Assembly (NCBI GenBank): GCA_963718635.1
Contig: OY970367.1
Location: 3,224,001-3,288,000 of the forward strand
DNA: 64,000 nt
Direction: 5' to 3'
DNA from: JAIOQJ01 sp963718635
GTDB taxonomy: Bacteria; Planctomycetota; Planctomycetia; Gemmatales; Gemmataceae
Shown: in pieces, positions 36,526 to 46,066 of the stretch
How the letters are laid out: the number at the start of each line of letters is the position of its first letter
Position numbering within the stretch: the first letter of the stretch is position 1
Translations under genes and position numbers: made by a program
The notes under the pieces: generated by a model
What the model was told of the DNA's origin: nothing
Seen by the model: only the letters and a program-made list of their open reading frames with translations
The model's database searches: none

Positions 36526-36975
36526 ATGAACCCGAAATTGCAAGAAATGCTCGCTGGCTTTCCGGTGATTCTCGAGCAACCGGTCGCCTGGGGGGAGCAG
36601 GATCTCTTTCAGCATGTCAACAATGTCGTTTACTTTCGCTATTTCGAAAATGCGCGGGTTGCTTATCTCGAACGGATCGGCTGGCAACAGATGCTTGAAG
36701 GCACAGGCGTCGGCCCAATTGTCGCCACCGCGCAAGCACGCTTCCGCCGGGCTGTCACCTTTCCCGATACGCTGCTTGTGGGCGTACGCGTCAGTTCGAT
36801 CAGTGACGACCGCTATACGATGGACTATCGGATCGTCAGCACCAAGCAGGCCGAGGTCACAACTCTCGGCGATACGATCGTTGTCGCCTACGATTATCGC
36901 ACGAAACAGAAAGTCCCGATCCCGGTGGAACTGCGCAAGCGCATCGAAGCGCTTGAAGCCGAAGTGAAAAATTAA
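36526..36975 (+). CDS. Acyl-CoA thioesterase, hot-dog fold (4HBT/YbgC type)
   Basis: A 149-residue hot-dog protein: AWGEQDLFQHVNNVVYFRYFENARVAYL has the family's catalytic region (usually D-x-(N/Y)-xHVNN; here EQDLFQHVNN), followed by the RFRRAVTFPDTLLVGVRV strand. It hydrolyses thioesters of CoA or ACP. The ATG at 36526 has GGAG five bases upstream. It overlaps by four bases the convergent small secreted protein at 36972. Confidence 0.85.
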   Translation: MNPKLQEMLAGFPVILEQPVAWGEQDLFQHVNNVVYFRYFENARVAYLERIGWQQMLEGTGVGPIVATAQARFRRAVTFPDTLLVGVRVSSISDDRYTMDYRIVSTKQAEVTTLGDTIVVAYDYRTKQKVPIPVELRKRIEALEAEVKN

Positions 36976-37286
36976 TCCTGCATGAACCAGTCGCGCGGAC
37001 TGCGCACGTACGGATGATGCGGAAAAGCGAGCGTGCCTGTGTCAGCTACCGGCGGAGGCGGCGCGAACTGGTGTTTGTTGAAATGCCCGGAACTGCTGCG
37101 ATGGAACAGCCCTTTCAAGCTGATCCAACCTGATTTCTGGCATTTGCCATCGGCACAACCCCCGTTCGCACAACTCCCATCGGCGCAACCGGCCTGCGCG
37201 GGCTGAGCAGGCATCGGCATTTGCTGCGCGGAAGCTGAAGCGGCCAATGCAAGTGCCACCGAGGCTGCGAAGAGAAGGCGCTTCAT
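36972..37286 (-). CDS. Small secreted Cys-rich protein
   Basis: A 104-residue protein with a clear signal peptide (MKRLLFAASVALALAASASA, cut near Q21), a Gly/Cys segment CADGSCANGGCADGKC with four cysteines, and a polar tail. The paired C-x4-C repeats could hold a metal or disulfides. I recognise no family. It faces the thioesterase and overlaps its end by four bases. Confidence 0.65.
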   Translation of the reverse strand: MKRLLFAASVALALAASASAQQMPMPAQPAQAGCADGSCANGGCADGKCQKSGWISLKGLFHRSSSGHFNKHQFAPPPPVADTGTLAFPHHPYVRSPRDWFMQD

Positions 37287-37741
37287 GGCGATTCCTTTCC
37301 GAGTGATTGAAGTTGATCGGCCGTGCTTTTGAACTGCCGAAGTCTGACGACTTCCGCTACCAAGCCAGAGTCTGACGGCTTCCGCTACTTCTCAATCGAC
37401 AAATTCGGAGTTGAGGCTTCTTGATAAAACCGGTGGCCGGGCAGGATAAAAATCGGGTTCTCCGAAAGGACGCTTCGATTGGCGCGAGCGTTGTCGCTGG
37501 AACAATCGGCATATCAGGAGAAGTAAATGGGAGTTCGAACTTTTTGCGGCGTGCAGAACACGGGATCAAGAGCGCGGTAGTTGAACTCGGCAACAGGCCT
37601 GTGACGAAATTAAATGGGGACCTCGATGCTTAAAAAGCTATTCCCAAAAACAGCGCGCCTAAGCTGGTATATCGATCCCGCAAGTGCGATAGGAGAAGCT
37701 GTTCGGCTCGTCCAATTAGGCCAAGCTTTCGCATCGCGGCT
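37287..37741. other. 455-bp gap with short hairpin repeats
   Basis: Near 37335-37390 a short sequence occurs twice (GAAGTCTGACGACTTCCGCT, then CAGAGTCTGACGGCTTCCGC), the first forming a GAAGTC-TGAC-GACTTC stem-loop. The rest shows no convincing gene: the open frames there (for example plus 37421-37633) have no recognisable motif or good start. The right end lies just past the stop of the histidine kinase. Confidence 0.55.
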
Positions 37742-40286
37742 TCAAATTCCTCGTTCGAGCAACCGCTTGAGCCGAGCAGCGTCAACGGGCTTGACGACAT
37801 GCTCATTGAAGCCGGCCTCGCTCGATTTACGGCGATCCTCTTCCTGGCCCCAGCCGGTTAGGGCAACGAGCATTATCTCTTTGCCCCAGGGCTGCTGGCG
37901 TATCTTGCGGGCGGTTTCGTAGCCGTTAAGCTTTGGTAGCCCAATATCAAGGAGCACCATATCGGGATGGAAAGCAGCAGCGGCGTCAATCGCTTCCAAG
38001 CCGTCGTAGGCGATGTGCGTTTGGTGGCCTAACATTTCGAGCAGCATGGCCAGCGATGTCGCCGAGTCGCGGTTGTCGTCAACGACCAAGATTCGGCGAG
38101 AAAACGCTGGCGTCGAAGCAGCCTTTTCGGGCCCGGCAGCAGGCTGTGCAACTGTATTGTTCATGACAGGCAATCGAACAACGAACTCGCTTCCTTTGCC
38201 GAGCCCTTCGCTATGCGCCCTGATCGAGCCGCCGTGCATTTCGACCAGACGTTGCACGAGCGTCAGGCCGATGCCAAGCCCGCCTTGCGACCGTTCGAGC
38301 GATTGATCGACCTGGGTGAACATTTCAAAGATCTTCGGCAGCATATGAGCGGCGATGCCGACACCAGTGTCTTTCACGGAGACTTCGACAGCCGAATCGA
38401 TCTCGGTTACGCTCAGCCTAATGCGCCGCGCGGCTCACTATACTTCGACGAGTTGTTCAACAAATTACTGAAGACTTGCGCCAGGCGAACTAAGTCTGCA
38501 TCCAGGTAGATGGGAACGCTCGGCAGTTTTACCTCAAGCTGATGTTGACCGATCTCAACGTTAGGCCGGCTCGTTTCAACCGCTTGCTGAATGATGTGTT
38601 CGAGCTTCACCTGTCCTCGTTGAAGGTCCATCTTGCCGCGGCTGACCCGGCTGATGTCGAGCAGATCGTCCACGAGCCGCACCATCTGGCCGACTTGACG
38701 CTCCATCATGTCGGACGCTATCTGAAACATGTCTGGTCTGTCTTGGGCCATCCGCAACATCTGCAAAGCATTGCGGATTGGCGCCAAAGGGTTGCGCAGC
38801 TCGTGCGCAAGCATGGCCAGAAATTCGTTTTTGCGATGATCCGCCTCGGATAAGTCGGCGGCGATTTTACGCAGTTCGTCGGCCTGGCGCTTTTGTTGAA
38901 TCGCCAGGGCGATGCTGCTGGCGACGGCGCCCACTGACTGCAAGGTCGCTTCCGAAAGTTCGTGCCGGGCGAACATCGCCACGACGCCGACGAGTTTAGC
39001 CTCGACTAAAAGCGGATAGCCGGCAAAGGAAACCATGCCTTCGCGTTTGGCCCATTCCTGGTCGTGGATAGAAGCGTCGCCGACCACATGGTTCGTCAAC
39101 GTCGGTCGTCGGCTTTCGGCAATCAGGCCGATTTTAAATTGGCCGACCGGCACGCGCGCATGCGCCCATCAATGCGGGAGTACATGCCGGCGCTGGCGCG
39201 CAATTCCAATACATTCTCTTTCTCGTTGAGCGTCCAGATTCGGGCGAAGGCAACTTCGAGGTGTTCGACCAACACTTCAGCGCAGCGCGACAACATCGCG
39301 TCCATCGCGTCGTTGTGCGTGAGCACGATGCCCATTTCCGCCTGAAACGCTAGAAGTTTGGCTCGCTCGCGCAGTTCGCTTTCGGCCTGTCGTTGAGAGG
39401 TGACATCGCGAAAGACCAGTACGGCGCCGGCGATATGGCCCTGTTGGTCTTTGATCGGCGCCGCGCTGTCGTCGATCGGCCTCTCGACGCCGTCTTTGGC
39501 GATCAGGATCGTGTGATTGGCGAGGCCGACAATGACGCCTTCCTTCAATGCACGCATGGCCGGGTTTTCGACTGGTCGGCGCGTCTTCTCATTGACGATG
39601 TGAAAGACGGTTTCGAGCGGCTGCCCTTCGGCTTCATTATGGCGCCATCCCGTCATCGATTCAGCGACGCCGTTTAGGAAGGTCACCCGCCCTTCTGTCT
39701 CCGTCGCGATGACGGCATCGCCGATGCTGGCGAGAGTCACTCGCAGTCGTTCGGATTGCCTTGCCAGCGCCTCCTCAGCGCGACGGCGTTCGGTGATGTC
39801 CTGGAAGCTCCAGACACGGCCCACGTCTTGGCCATCGACGATTTGAACGCGCGACCAGCGCTCGAAGACTCGGCCGTCGTCGAGCTCGAGGAGATCGTAG
39901 GTCTCCGGTGGCGAAGAAGCGTAGATATCATTGATTCGATTAAAGAACCGCTCGGGGTCGTTAAAGGATTCGCTCGTGGCCTCCAACACGCGCCAATGAT
40001 TAGGAGAATTGGCCACCTCCCCGGGCAGCCGCCACATCTGTACGAATTTTTTGTTGAAGTTTGTGACTTCACCGGCATCGTTGGTTACCAGAATGCCATC
40101 GGTGGTCGATTCGAGCGTCGCCTGCATCATCGCGAGAGAACGGTCGAGTTCCTGCGCTTTGAACTCCAGCGAATCCTTGGCGCGGACAAGTTCTTCTTCC
40201 GCACGCTGCCGTGCCAAGTGAATGCTCTTGGCGTTTTGTAAGGCGACCGAGCGCAGCAACTTCTCCTCATCGTCGTCCGGCTCCAT
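37742..40286 (-). CDS. Hybrid sensor histidine kinase: PAS-PAS-GAF-HisKA-HATPase-REC (two frame breaks)
   Basis: A hybrid kinase of about 848 residues. A coiled N-terminus is followed by two PAS domains (QATLESTTDGILVTNDAGEV; LASIGDAVIATETEGRVTFL), a GAF domain, HisKA (FLAMLAHELRNPLAPIRNAL, His in AHELRNPL), HATPase (NLLNNSSKYSEP; VKDTGVGIAAHMLP; GGLGIGLTLVQRL) and a receiver (RILVVDDNRDSATS; DMVLLDIGLPKLNGYE; VKPVD). Missing bases near 39166 (in GGG, restoring IDGAHARVPVGQFKIGL) and near 38430 (restoring SEPRG-RIRLSVTEIDS) break the frame twice. The start ATG overlaps the stop of the MetE-like gene by one base (TGATG) with GGAGG before it, so the two are coupled. The signal is unknown. Confidence 0.87.
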
Positions 40287-41348
40287 CAGAAACCTCCGAT
40301 CGAATTCGCCGCGAGGGCCGTGCCGAGGACGCGGGCGCGGATCTTGGCGAAGGCTGTTTCCCGGGTCGTCGAAGTGTCATCGCAAAAGGGAGAGAAACCG
40401 CAATCGTCGGTTGTTCCTAATTGTTCCACGGGAATATATTTCGCCGCTTCCAGGGTGCGGTCGCGAACTTCTTCGGGCGTTTCGATATGCGGGTTGATCG
40501 GCGCCACCACGCCGACAAATATTCGTTGGTCCGGCTTCATGTATTGGCGAATGATCTTCAACACGCGCACTCGATCTTCTTCGCCTGCCAGGGCAATATA
40601 GAAGTTACCCACTTTCAATTCGAACAGGCTCGGAAGCAGTTCGGAGTAGTCGGCATCGGCGCTATGGGTCGAATCGCGATCGCCCCCCGGACACGTATGG
40701 ACGCCGATGCAATGTCGTTCCTCGTGCGTGAATCGCGACAGGGCGAGGTTGTTCAGGTCGATGAAGCGATGGAGCAAATCGCCGGACGGATCGATTTTGA
40801 CCGCCAGGCGACCCTCAGTGAAGTCGATCTGGACTTTATAAGCTCCTTTGGCCAGGCAGCGGCGCATCTCGGTTTCGTGTTCGTCGAGCAAATCGCGGAT
40901 AAATTCTTCGCGCGAATAGCCAGGGATTTCGTCGGCGGGGTACATTAAGCTCAGGGCTGAGGGCGAGATAACCGCTTGTTTCACCGGCAGACGGGCGTAA
41001 CGCAAAGCCGTATCCAAGTAGGAGTCGGCATCAGCGCATGTAACGAAAAGGCCCGGCCGTCAGCCTCGGCATCCGGCGGGCGTGCCCGGCAAGAAAGGGA
41101 ATCTTGAAGCCATCCGGGGCCGTGTTGGGCAGACCATGCACGCAATAGGTCCAGAAGTTGTGGTACTTCCGCTGCTCGCCATCGGTGATTACCGGCGAAC
41201 CAGTCGCTTCGAATTGCGTGATCGTATCGCGAATCGCATCATCGTAAAGCGCTTCGATCGCGGGCTCGGATGCGCTTGGCGCAGCGATGGCCTCGATCAG
41301 GGCAAGCGGTCGAGGGATGCTGCCGATCGGTTCGGTGGGAATGGTCAT
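40286..41348 (-). CDS. MetE-like cobalamin-independent methionine synthase family protein (frame break near 41039)
   Basis: About 354 residues. It starts MTIPTEPIGSIPRPLALIEAI and shows FEATGSPVITDGEQRKYHNF, then after a frame change ADADSYLDTALRYARLPVKQ, YKVQIDFTEGRLAVKI, CIGVHTCPGGDRDST (His and Cys zinc ligands), and DDCGFSPFCDD (third ligand Cys). This is the short UROD/MetE-like barrel seen in many bacteria and archaea that lack the N-terminal MetE half; it may transfer a methyl group to a thiol. Two missing or one extra base near 41039 explains the break. It is followed by, and coupled to, the hybrid histidine kinase. Confidence 0.82.
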
Positions 41349-41429
41349 CGGTCTGGTTTACCCTACTCTGGGAATGTCGGCGCTGGGTTATATTAGCAAT
41401 TGCTTCGCCTCTAAAAGAGCGCCAATGGT

Positions 41430-41510
41430 TTTTGGCGAGTTGGGAGCGTGAGCGGAGTGAAAGCTTCTGCGGATTTTCTCAGGTCGCTGACGCTCCCGGC
41501 TCGCCAAAAC
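41430..41510 (+). repeat. Interrupted inverted repeat between divergent genes
   Basis: Left arm TTTTGGCGAGTTGGGAGCGT at 41430, right arm ACGCTCCCGGCTCGCCAAAA ending at 41510. They lie between the divergent starts of the MetE-like gene and the M24-like gene. It may end transcripts or be a dispersed planctomycete repeat; no other copy is in this window. Confidence 0.7.
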
Positions 41511-41535
41511 CGCCAGATAACTCGGAGCCAGATCG

Positions 41536-42692
41536 ATGTACAGCGACAGCGGCGGGATGGTGGAGCTACTGCGTTCGCCGGTGCCGCTCACGCCGCGACG
41601 TGCGGACATCGAGGCCAAGCAGGCGCTCATCAGCCGTTTGATCCTCGATCTCGACTGTCAATCGCTTCTGTTGCTGGAACGCGCGAACGTGCGCTGGATG
41701 ACTAGCGGCGCTGCGGAGCGCGGTGTATATCACGGCGAAGACTGCCCGGCCGTCTTCCTGAGCGTCAACCAGCGTTGGATCATCTGCAGCAGCGTTGACA
41801 CCCAACGTCTCTTCGACGAAGAGCTCGATGGCCTCGGCTTTCAAGTGAAAGAATGGCCCAACACCGTTAGCCGGGAGCAATTCCTAGCTGAGCTATGCCA
41901 CGGACGGCGGATGGCGTCCGATCGGCCCTTTCGCGATTTCAAATTTGCCGCGCGCAATTAGAACAAAGTCGGCGCACCCTCGGCGCTTACGAACAGGATT
42001 GTCTGCGCGAACTCGGCCGGCTTGTGGTCCATGCACTCGAAGCAACCGCGCGGAACTTGCAACAGCACGACACCGAGTTCGAAATCGCGGGCCATCTAGC
42101 GCATCGGCTGCTGAAGCGCGGCGCGGAACCGGTGGCGCTTTCTGTCGCGGCGGACGATCGCGGCCGTCACTATCGCAGACCTGGGTTTACGTCCGCGAAA
42201 GTGGAAACGCACTGCCTGCTCCAAGCAACTGCGTTGAAATACGGCCTCTTTGCGACGGCCAGCCGAACCGTTTGCTTCGGCGAGCCGAACGAGACGCTGA
42301 AACTGGAATTTGAGATGGCTAGCCGCTTGGTTGCCGTCTGGCTGGCAACCGTGAAGCCGGGCGATCGCCCGGCGGGACTCTATCGCGCTGCGGAGCACGT
42401 GCTGCGCGGAACGCCCTTTGAGCATGAAACTCGTCTATCAGCGCCTGGCTGGTGGACATCCCGAATGCCTTCGGAACTTCTCTTTACCCCAAAGATCGCG
42501 GAACGCTTCGTAGCGGGAAATGCGCTCGTCTGGCAGGCTCGCATTGGCGGCGCGGCCGTTTGTGAGGGCTGTTTGGTTCAAGAAAATGCAATCATTCCGT
42601 TGGCGGCGGTGGAAGATTGGCCGTTTCGACGCTATGTCATTCAAGGGACGCGCTTCGATCTCTCCGACATCCTGATTCGCAACCCGGCATAG
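41536..42692 (+). CDS. M24 (aminopeptidase P/creatinase) fold-like protein (frame break near 41950)
   Basis: About 385 residues with the two-part layout of M24 proteins: an N-terminal domain (LILDLDCQSLLLLERANVRWMTSGA, VFLSVNQRWIICSSVDTQRLF) and a C-terminal pita-bread-like domain (FEIAGHLAHRLLKRGAEPVAL, ALKYGLFATASRTVCFGEP, WWTSRMPSELLFTPKI). The frame changes near 41950; one missing C restores FKFA-RAQLEQSRRTLGAYE. I do not see the five metal ligands (D, D, H, E, E) at the usual places, so this may be a non-catalytic relative. The family call rests on the overall pattern and is moderate. Confidence 0.5.
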
Positions 42693-42772
42693 TGGCCGGC
42701 ATCGCCGGGCGCGATGCCTCATACGGATTTGAACCGACCACTGCGTGAGATCACTGACACCCGACAGCTCCT

Positions 42773-43348
42773 ATGGATGGATCGACTTCGCCCCGAGGGA
42801 AGGACCTCGCCGCCAAGATTGCCCGCCTCGTTGAAGAACGAGGCTGGAATCAGGAAGATTTCGCGCACATCGCGGGCTTGAATCGTCACACCGTTCGCGA
42901 AATCATCAAGAACGGCGAAAGCCGGCGGCTGCGCAACGCCACCGTCAAGCAATGCGCTGAGGCGCTAGGGCTCGAAGTCAACGAGCTCCGCGAATTTCCG
43001 CTCGATCGGCTCCTGCCGCGAATGCATCATCTGGGGCAGCCACCCAACGAAGCTGCCCTGAAACATCTGCAGGACAAGGCCTCTCAGCCCGAGCTGGTCC
43101 ATTGGATTGCGCAACACCCTGATCGCGCCGCTCAACTTACGGCCGAAGAGGCGGAAGAACTCATTTCCATTCAGGGGCCGAACGGCCCACTGGCGCGCAT
43201 CGGCGTCGAAAAGTACGTCGAGTTGATCGAACGCAAACGCAGGCTGCTCGTGCAAGCAGGCGTGATTGCCGGCACCGATTATCTTTGCCTATTGGAACAA
43301 TTCATCAATCTGCTTTACGAGAAAGTGCGGCCACCGCAGTCGCGGTGA
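42773..43348 (+). CDS. XRE-type helix-turn-helix regulator
   Basis: A 191-residue protein with an N-terminal Cro/CI helix-turn-helix (KIARLVEERGWNQEDFAHIAGLNRHTVREIIKNG) followed by a helical region (PELVHWIAQHPDRAAQLTAEEAEEL) that has no family name I can give. Its stop is directly followed by the GTG of the next gene, with no gap, so the two form an operon, and the regulator likely controls it. The pair recalls HTH/effector modules of defence or recombination nuclease type. Confidence 0.75.
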   Translation: MDGSTSPRGKDLAAKIARLVEERGWNQEDFAHIAGLNRHTVREIIKNGESRRLRNATVKQCAEALGLEVNELREFPLDRLLPRMHHLGQPPNEAALKHLQDKASQPELVHWIAQHPDRAAQLTAEEAEELISIQGPNGPLARIGVEKYVELIERKRRLLVQAGVIAGTDYLCLLEQFINLLYEKVRPPQSR

Positions 43349-44356
43349 GTGAGTTTGAAGCCTGCCGCGCCAAAGGCAGTGTGCGAATTTTCCTATGGAG
43401 CCGTGTGGCGAACGATGAACCGCATTGATTGGCATCGCATGTTTGGCCTGCTCTTGATCGACTTCTTTACCGATTCGCCGTTTATCGTCGAACTCGAAAA
43501 AGACTTGTCGCTCAAGAAGCAGTTTCTAGACGTCGTCGTTTTGCGGAAGAGTACCGGGGTCTTCAACGGACGCCTTCCTGATGGCCTCGACAATCTGGCG
43601 ACACATAACTTGATCACTTTCAAGTCGCATCAAGAATCGCTCAACGACTGGTCGCTGAAAGAGTTGACCGGACATTACGTCAACTACCGCAAACAGGTGA
43701 GTCCATCGTTTGATAAGCTGTTGCCAGAGACGGAGTTTCAACTGTATGCTGTCTGTAGCCGGCACCCGCGGGATTTGGCTGGAGGGACGGATTGGAAGCC
43801 GCTGCAAGATGGCGTGTTTGAATATCGCCGCGGCACGGATTGTTTCCGCGTCGTGGTGCTAAGCCAACTTCCGGATGCGGAACATAATTCGGTGCTGCAT
43901 CTGCTAAGCGCATTGCCGGACAAGATTCGTTTCGGGGCCAGCCACTACCAGCAGCGTTCCAGTGAAACGAGCACGTTGCTCGATATATTGTTTCAAGGCT
44001 ATCAACGAGAAGGTGTTGCCATGCCTTACACGATGGAAGACTTCAAGCGCGAGTACCGGGAAGAGCGTTTCAACGAATTAACTCACGAAGAAGGGCTCAA
44101 GCTAGTCAAGCGGATCACGCCGCAAGAACTGCTTAAGAATTTGACTCCTCAGGAACGGCTCGCGCTCTTGACTCCTCAGGAACGGCTCGCGCTCTTGACT
44201 CCTCAGGAACGGCTCGCGCTCTTGACTCCTCAGGAACGGCTCGCGGACTTGACCCCTCAGGAACGGCTTGAAGGCCTTTCGCCAGAGGAAATCGAAAGCT
44301 ATCTTCAGAGCCGCAAGCAGGAGACCGCGGCAGGGGAGTCCAAAAAGACGAAGTAG
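43349..44356 (+). CDS. Putative PD-(D/E)XK nuclease-like protein with nonapeptide C-terminal repeats
   Basis: A 335-residue protein. The N-terminal part (RIDWHRMFGLLLIDFFTDSPFIVELEKDLSLKKQFLDVVVLRK) is typical of planctomycete and cyanobacterial proteins related to Rpn/YhgA-type PD-(D/E)XK nucleases, with a candidate E-x-E and D-x-V-V active-site region. The C-terminal part has five to seven LTPQERLAL nonapeptides (residues 256-318) and a charged end. The GTG at 43349 begins right after the regulator stop; an ATG at 43415 (MNRIDWHRMFG) is the more usual start for the family. Function is unknown; recombination or defence nuclease activity is conceivable. Confidence 0.6.
   Translation: MSLKPAAPKAVCEFSYGAVWRTMNRIDWHRMFGLLLIDFFTDSPFIVELEKDLSLKKQFLDVVVLRKSTGVFNGRLPDGLDNLATHNLITFKSHQESLNDWSLKELTGHYVNYRKQVSPSFDKLLPETEFQLYAVCSRHPRDLAGGTDWKPLQDGVFEYRRGTDCFRVVVLSQLPDAEHNSVLHLLSALPDKIRFGASHYQQRSSETSTLLDILFQGYQREGVAMPYTMEDFKREYREERFNELTHEEGLKLVKRITPQELLKNLTPQERLALLTPQERLALLTPQERLALLTPQERLADLTPQERLEGLSPEEIESYLQSRKQETAAGESKKTK
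44114..44299 (+). repeat. 27-bp coding tandem repeats (LTPQERLAL)
   Basis: Five units begin at 44141, 44168, 44195, 44222 and 44249; the first three are identical in sequence (TTGACTCCTCAGGAACGGCT plus CGCGCTC), with degenerate units on both sides. Because 27 is a multiple of three, copy number can change without losing frame. Confidence 0.95.
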
Positions 44357-44476
44357 GGACAAATTATGCGCTGTTGTTCCGAGTAACAATGGATGCACGC
44401 CGTTATTGTCTCAGTGGATCTTCGTCTCGATATTTGAAGGCCTGCTTCCACATTTGCAAACGCGTATAATCGCCTC

Positions 44477-46066
44477 ATGGCCGAAATTCTGCTTAGCACT
44501 TTGAATGCCCGTTACGCTCATGCGGCTTTCGGCCTGCGCTACCTCCTAGCCAACTTAGGGGAACTGCAATCACGGGCGGCCATCGCCGAGTTCGACATCT
44601 CCCAGCGCCCCATCGACATTGCCGAAGCGATACTGGCGCACGACCCAACCATCCTGGGACTTGGCGTCTATATCTGGAACATCGGCCCAATGACGGAATT
44701 GGTCGGCATCCTAAAGCGAGCTAAGCCTCGATTGACTATTGTGCTTGGTGGCCCCGAAGTGAGCCATGAGAGCAACCAGCAGGAGATTGTGCGGCTGGCC
44801 GACTTCACGATAGCAGGTGAAGGGGATCTAGAATTCGCGAACCTTTGCCGGCGCTTGTTGCGCGGCCAAAGGCCTTTGCAGTCGTTCATTCAGGCTGAAC
44901 CCCCGTCGTTCGCGGAACTGCGGCTGCCCTATGAACTGTACGACGACAAGGATGTCGCCCATCGCGTTATTTATGTCGAGGCTTCGCGCGGTTGTCCGTT
45001 TTCCTGCGAGTTTTGTCTCTCGTCGCTCGACGTGCCTGTGCGCAATGTGCCGTTGGAGCCTTTTCTGGCGTCGATAGACCAACTACTTCAGCGTGGAGTG
45101 AAGCAATTCAAATTTGTTGATCGGACATTCAATTTGAATGCGACCATCGGCCGCACGATTCTCCAATTCTTTCTCGAACGCTATAAGCCGGGACTGTTCG
45201 TCCATTTCGAGATGATCCCGGATCGTTTGCCCGATGCGCTGAAAGAATGGATTGTGAAGTTCCCCGAAGGCGCGTTGCAGTTTGAAGTTGGCATCCAATC
45301 GTTCAATCCCGATGTGCAGAGCCTTATCAGCCGCCGGCAGAACAACGACAAGACGGCTGAAAATTTGCAGTGGCTGCGGACGGCCACCCACGTTCACATC
45401 CATGCGGACCTCATCGTCGGCCTGCCCGGCGAAAGCATGGCCAGTTTTGCCGTGGGCTTCGATCGCCTTTATGCGCTGCGGCCGCAGGAGATCCAAGTCG
45501 GCATATTGAAGCGCCTGCGCGGCACACCTATCGTGCGCCACGATGCCGCCTGGGAAATGGTCTATAGCCCGCAAGCGCCGTACGAAGTGCTTAGCACCAA
45601 GTTGATTGACTTCGCCGCCATGTGTCGACTACGGCGGTTTTCGCGCTACTGGGATCTGTTCGCCAACTCCGGCCGCTTCGCGAAAAGTCTGCCGTTGTTA
45701 ATGGAGCAAGGCTCGGCATTCGAGCGCTTCATGACGCTGAGCGATTGGCTTTGGACGACCACGCGCCAAACGCATGGCATTGCTCTTGTCCGCTCCTTCG
45801 AACTCCTTTTACGCTTTGCCCGAGAACAAGAAGCCATCGATATAGAGGAGTTTGCCCGAGCGCTCGGCAGCGATTATCGACGCGACGGGCGCACCGATAA
45901 ACCCAGTTTCCTTGCGGGTTTTGACCTTGAAGATAGTCCGATGGAGGTTCGTACCGAAGTTGGCGGCGCGGAGAGACAAGCAAGACATCGCGTGGTTCAC
46001 GCCCATCAATCGAAAAGCGTTCTCGCTGATTCCACTTGGAGCGCCGGCTCGATACATTCCGGCTGA
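44477..46066 (+). CDS. B12-binding radical SAM protein
   Basis: A 529-residue enzyme of the B12-binding radical SAM group. Residues 1-150 form a Rossmann-like cobalamin-binding domain (VLGGPEVSHE; the DxHxxG histidine is not obvious, as in many 'DUF4080-type' members). The radical SAM cluster motif C-x3-C-x2-C is in VEASRGCPFSCEFCLSS at residue 170-185, followed by VGIQSFNPDVQSLISRRQN and HADLIVGLPGE. The C-terminal domain is of DUF4080 type. It probably does a methylation or other radical reaction on an unknown substrate. Its last 60 bp overlap the convergent SRAP gene; both endings look genuine. Confidence 0.88.
   Translation: MAEILLSTLNARYAHAAFGLRYLLANLGELQSRAAIAEFDISQRPIDIAEAILAHDPTILGLGVYIWNIGPMTELVGILKRAKPRLTIVLGGPEVSHESNQQEIVRLADFTIAGEGDLEFANLCRRLLRGQRPLQSFIQAEPPSFAELRLPYELYDDKDVAHRVIYVEASRGCPFSCEFCLSSLDVPVRNVPLEPFLASIDQLLQRGVKQFKFVDRTFNLNATIGRTILQFFLERYKPGLFVHFEMIPDRLPDALKEWIVKFPEGALQFEVGIQSFNPDVQSLISRRQNNDKTAENLQWLRTATHVHIHADLIVGLPGESMASFAVGFDRLYALRPQEIQVGILKRLRGTPIVRHDAAWEMVYSPQAPYEVLSTKLIDFAAMCRLRRFSRYWDLFANSGRFAKSLPLLMEQGSAFERFMTLSDWLWTTTRQTHGIALVRSFELLLRFAREQEAIDIEEFARALGSDYRRDGRTDKPSFLAGFDLEDSPMEVRTEVGGAERQARHRVVHAHQSKSVLADSTWSAGSIHSG

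Noticed and set aside
37421..37633. 70-residue frame in the 37.3-37.7 kb gap
   Set aside because: No motif, no good ribosome-binding site, and it partly follows repeat DNA; too weak to list as a gene.
44141..44275. 27-bp repeats at 44.1 kb as a CRISPR or regulatory array
   Set aside because: They are in frame within a protein, encode LTPQERLAL and have no spacers.
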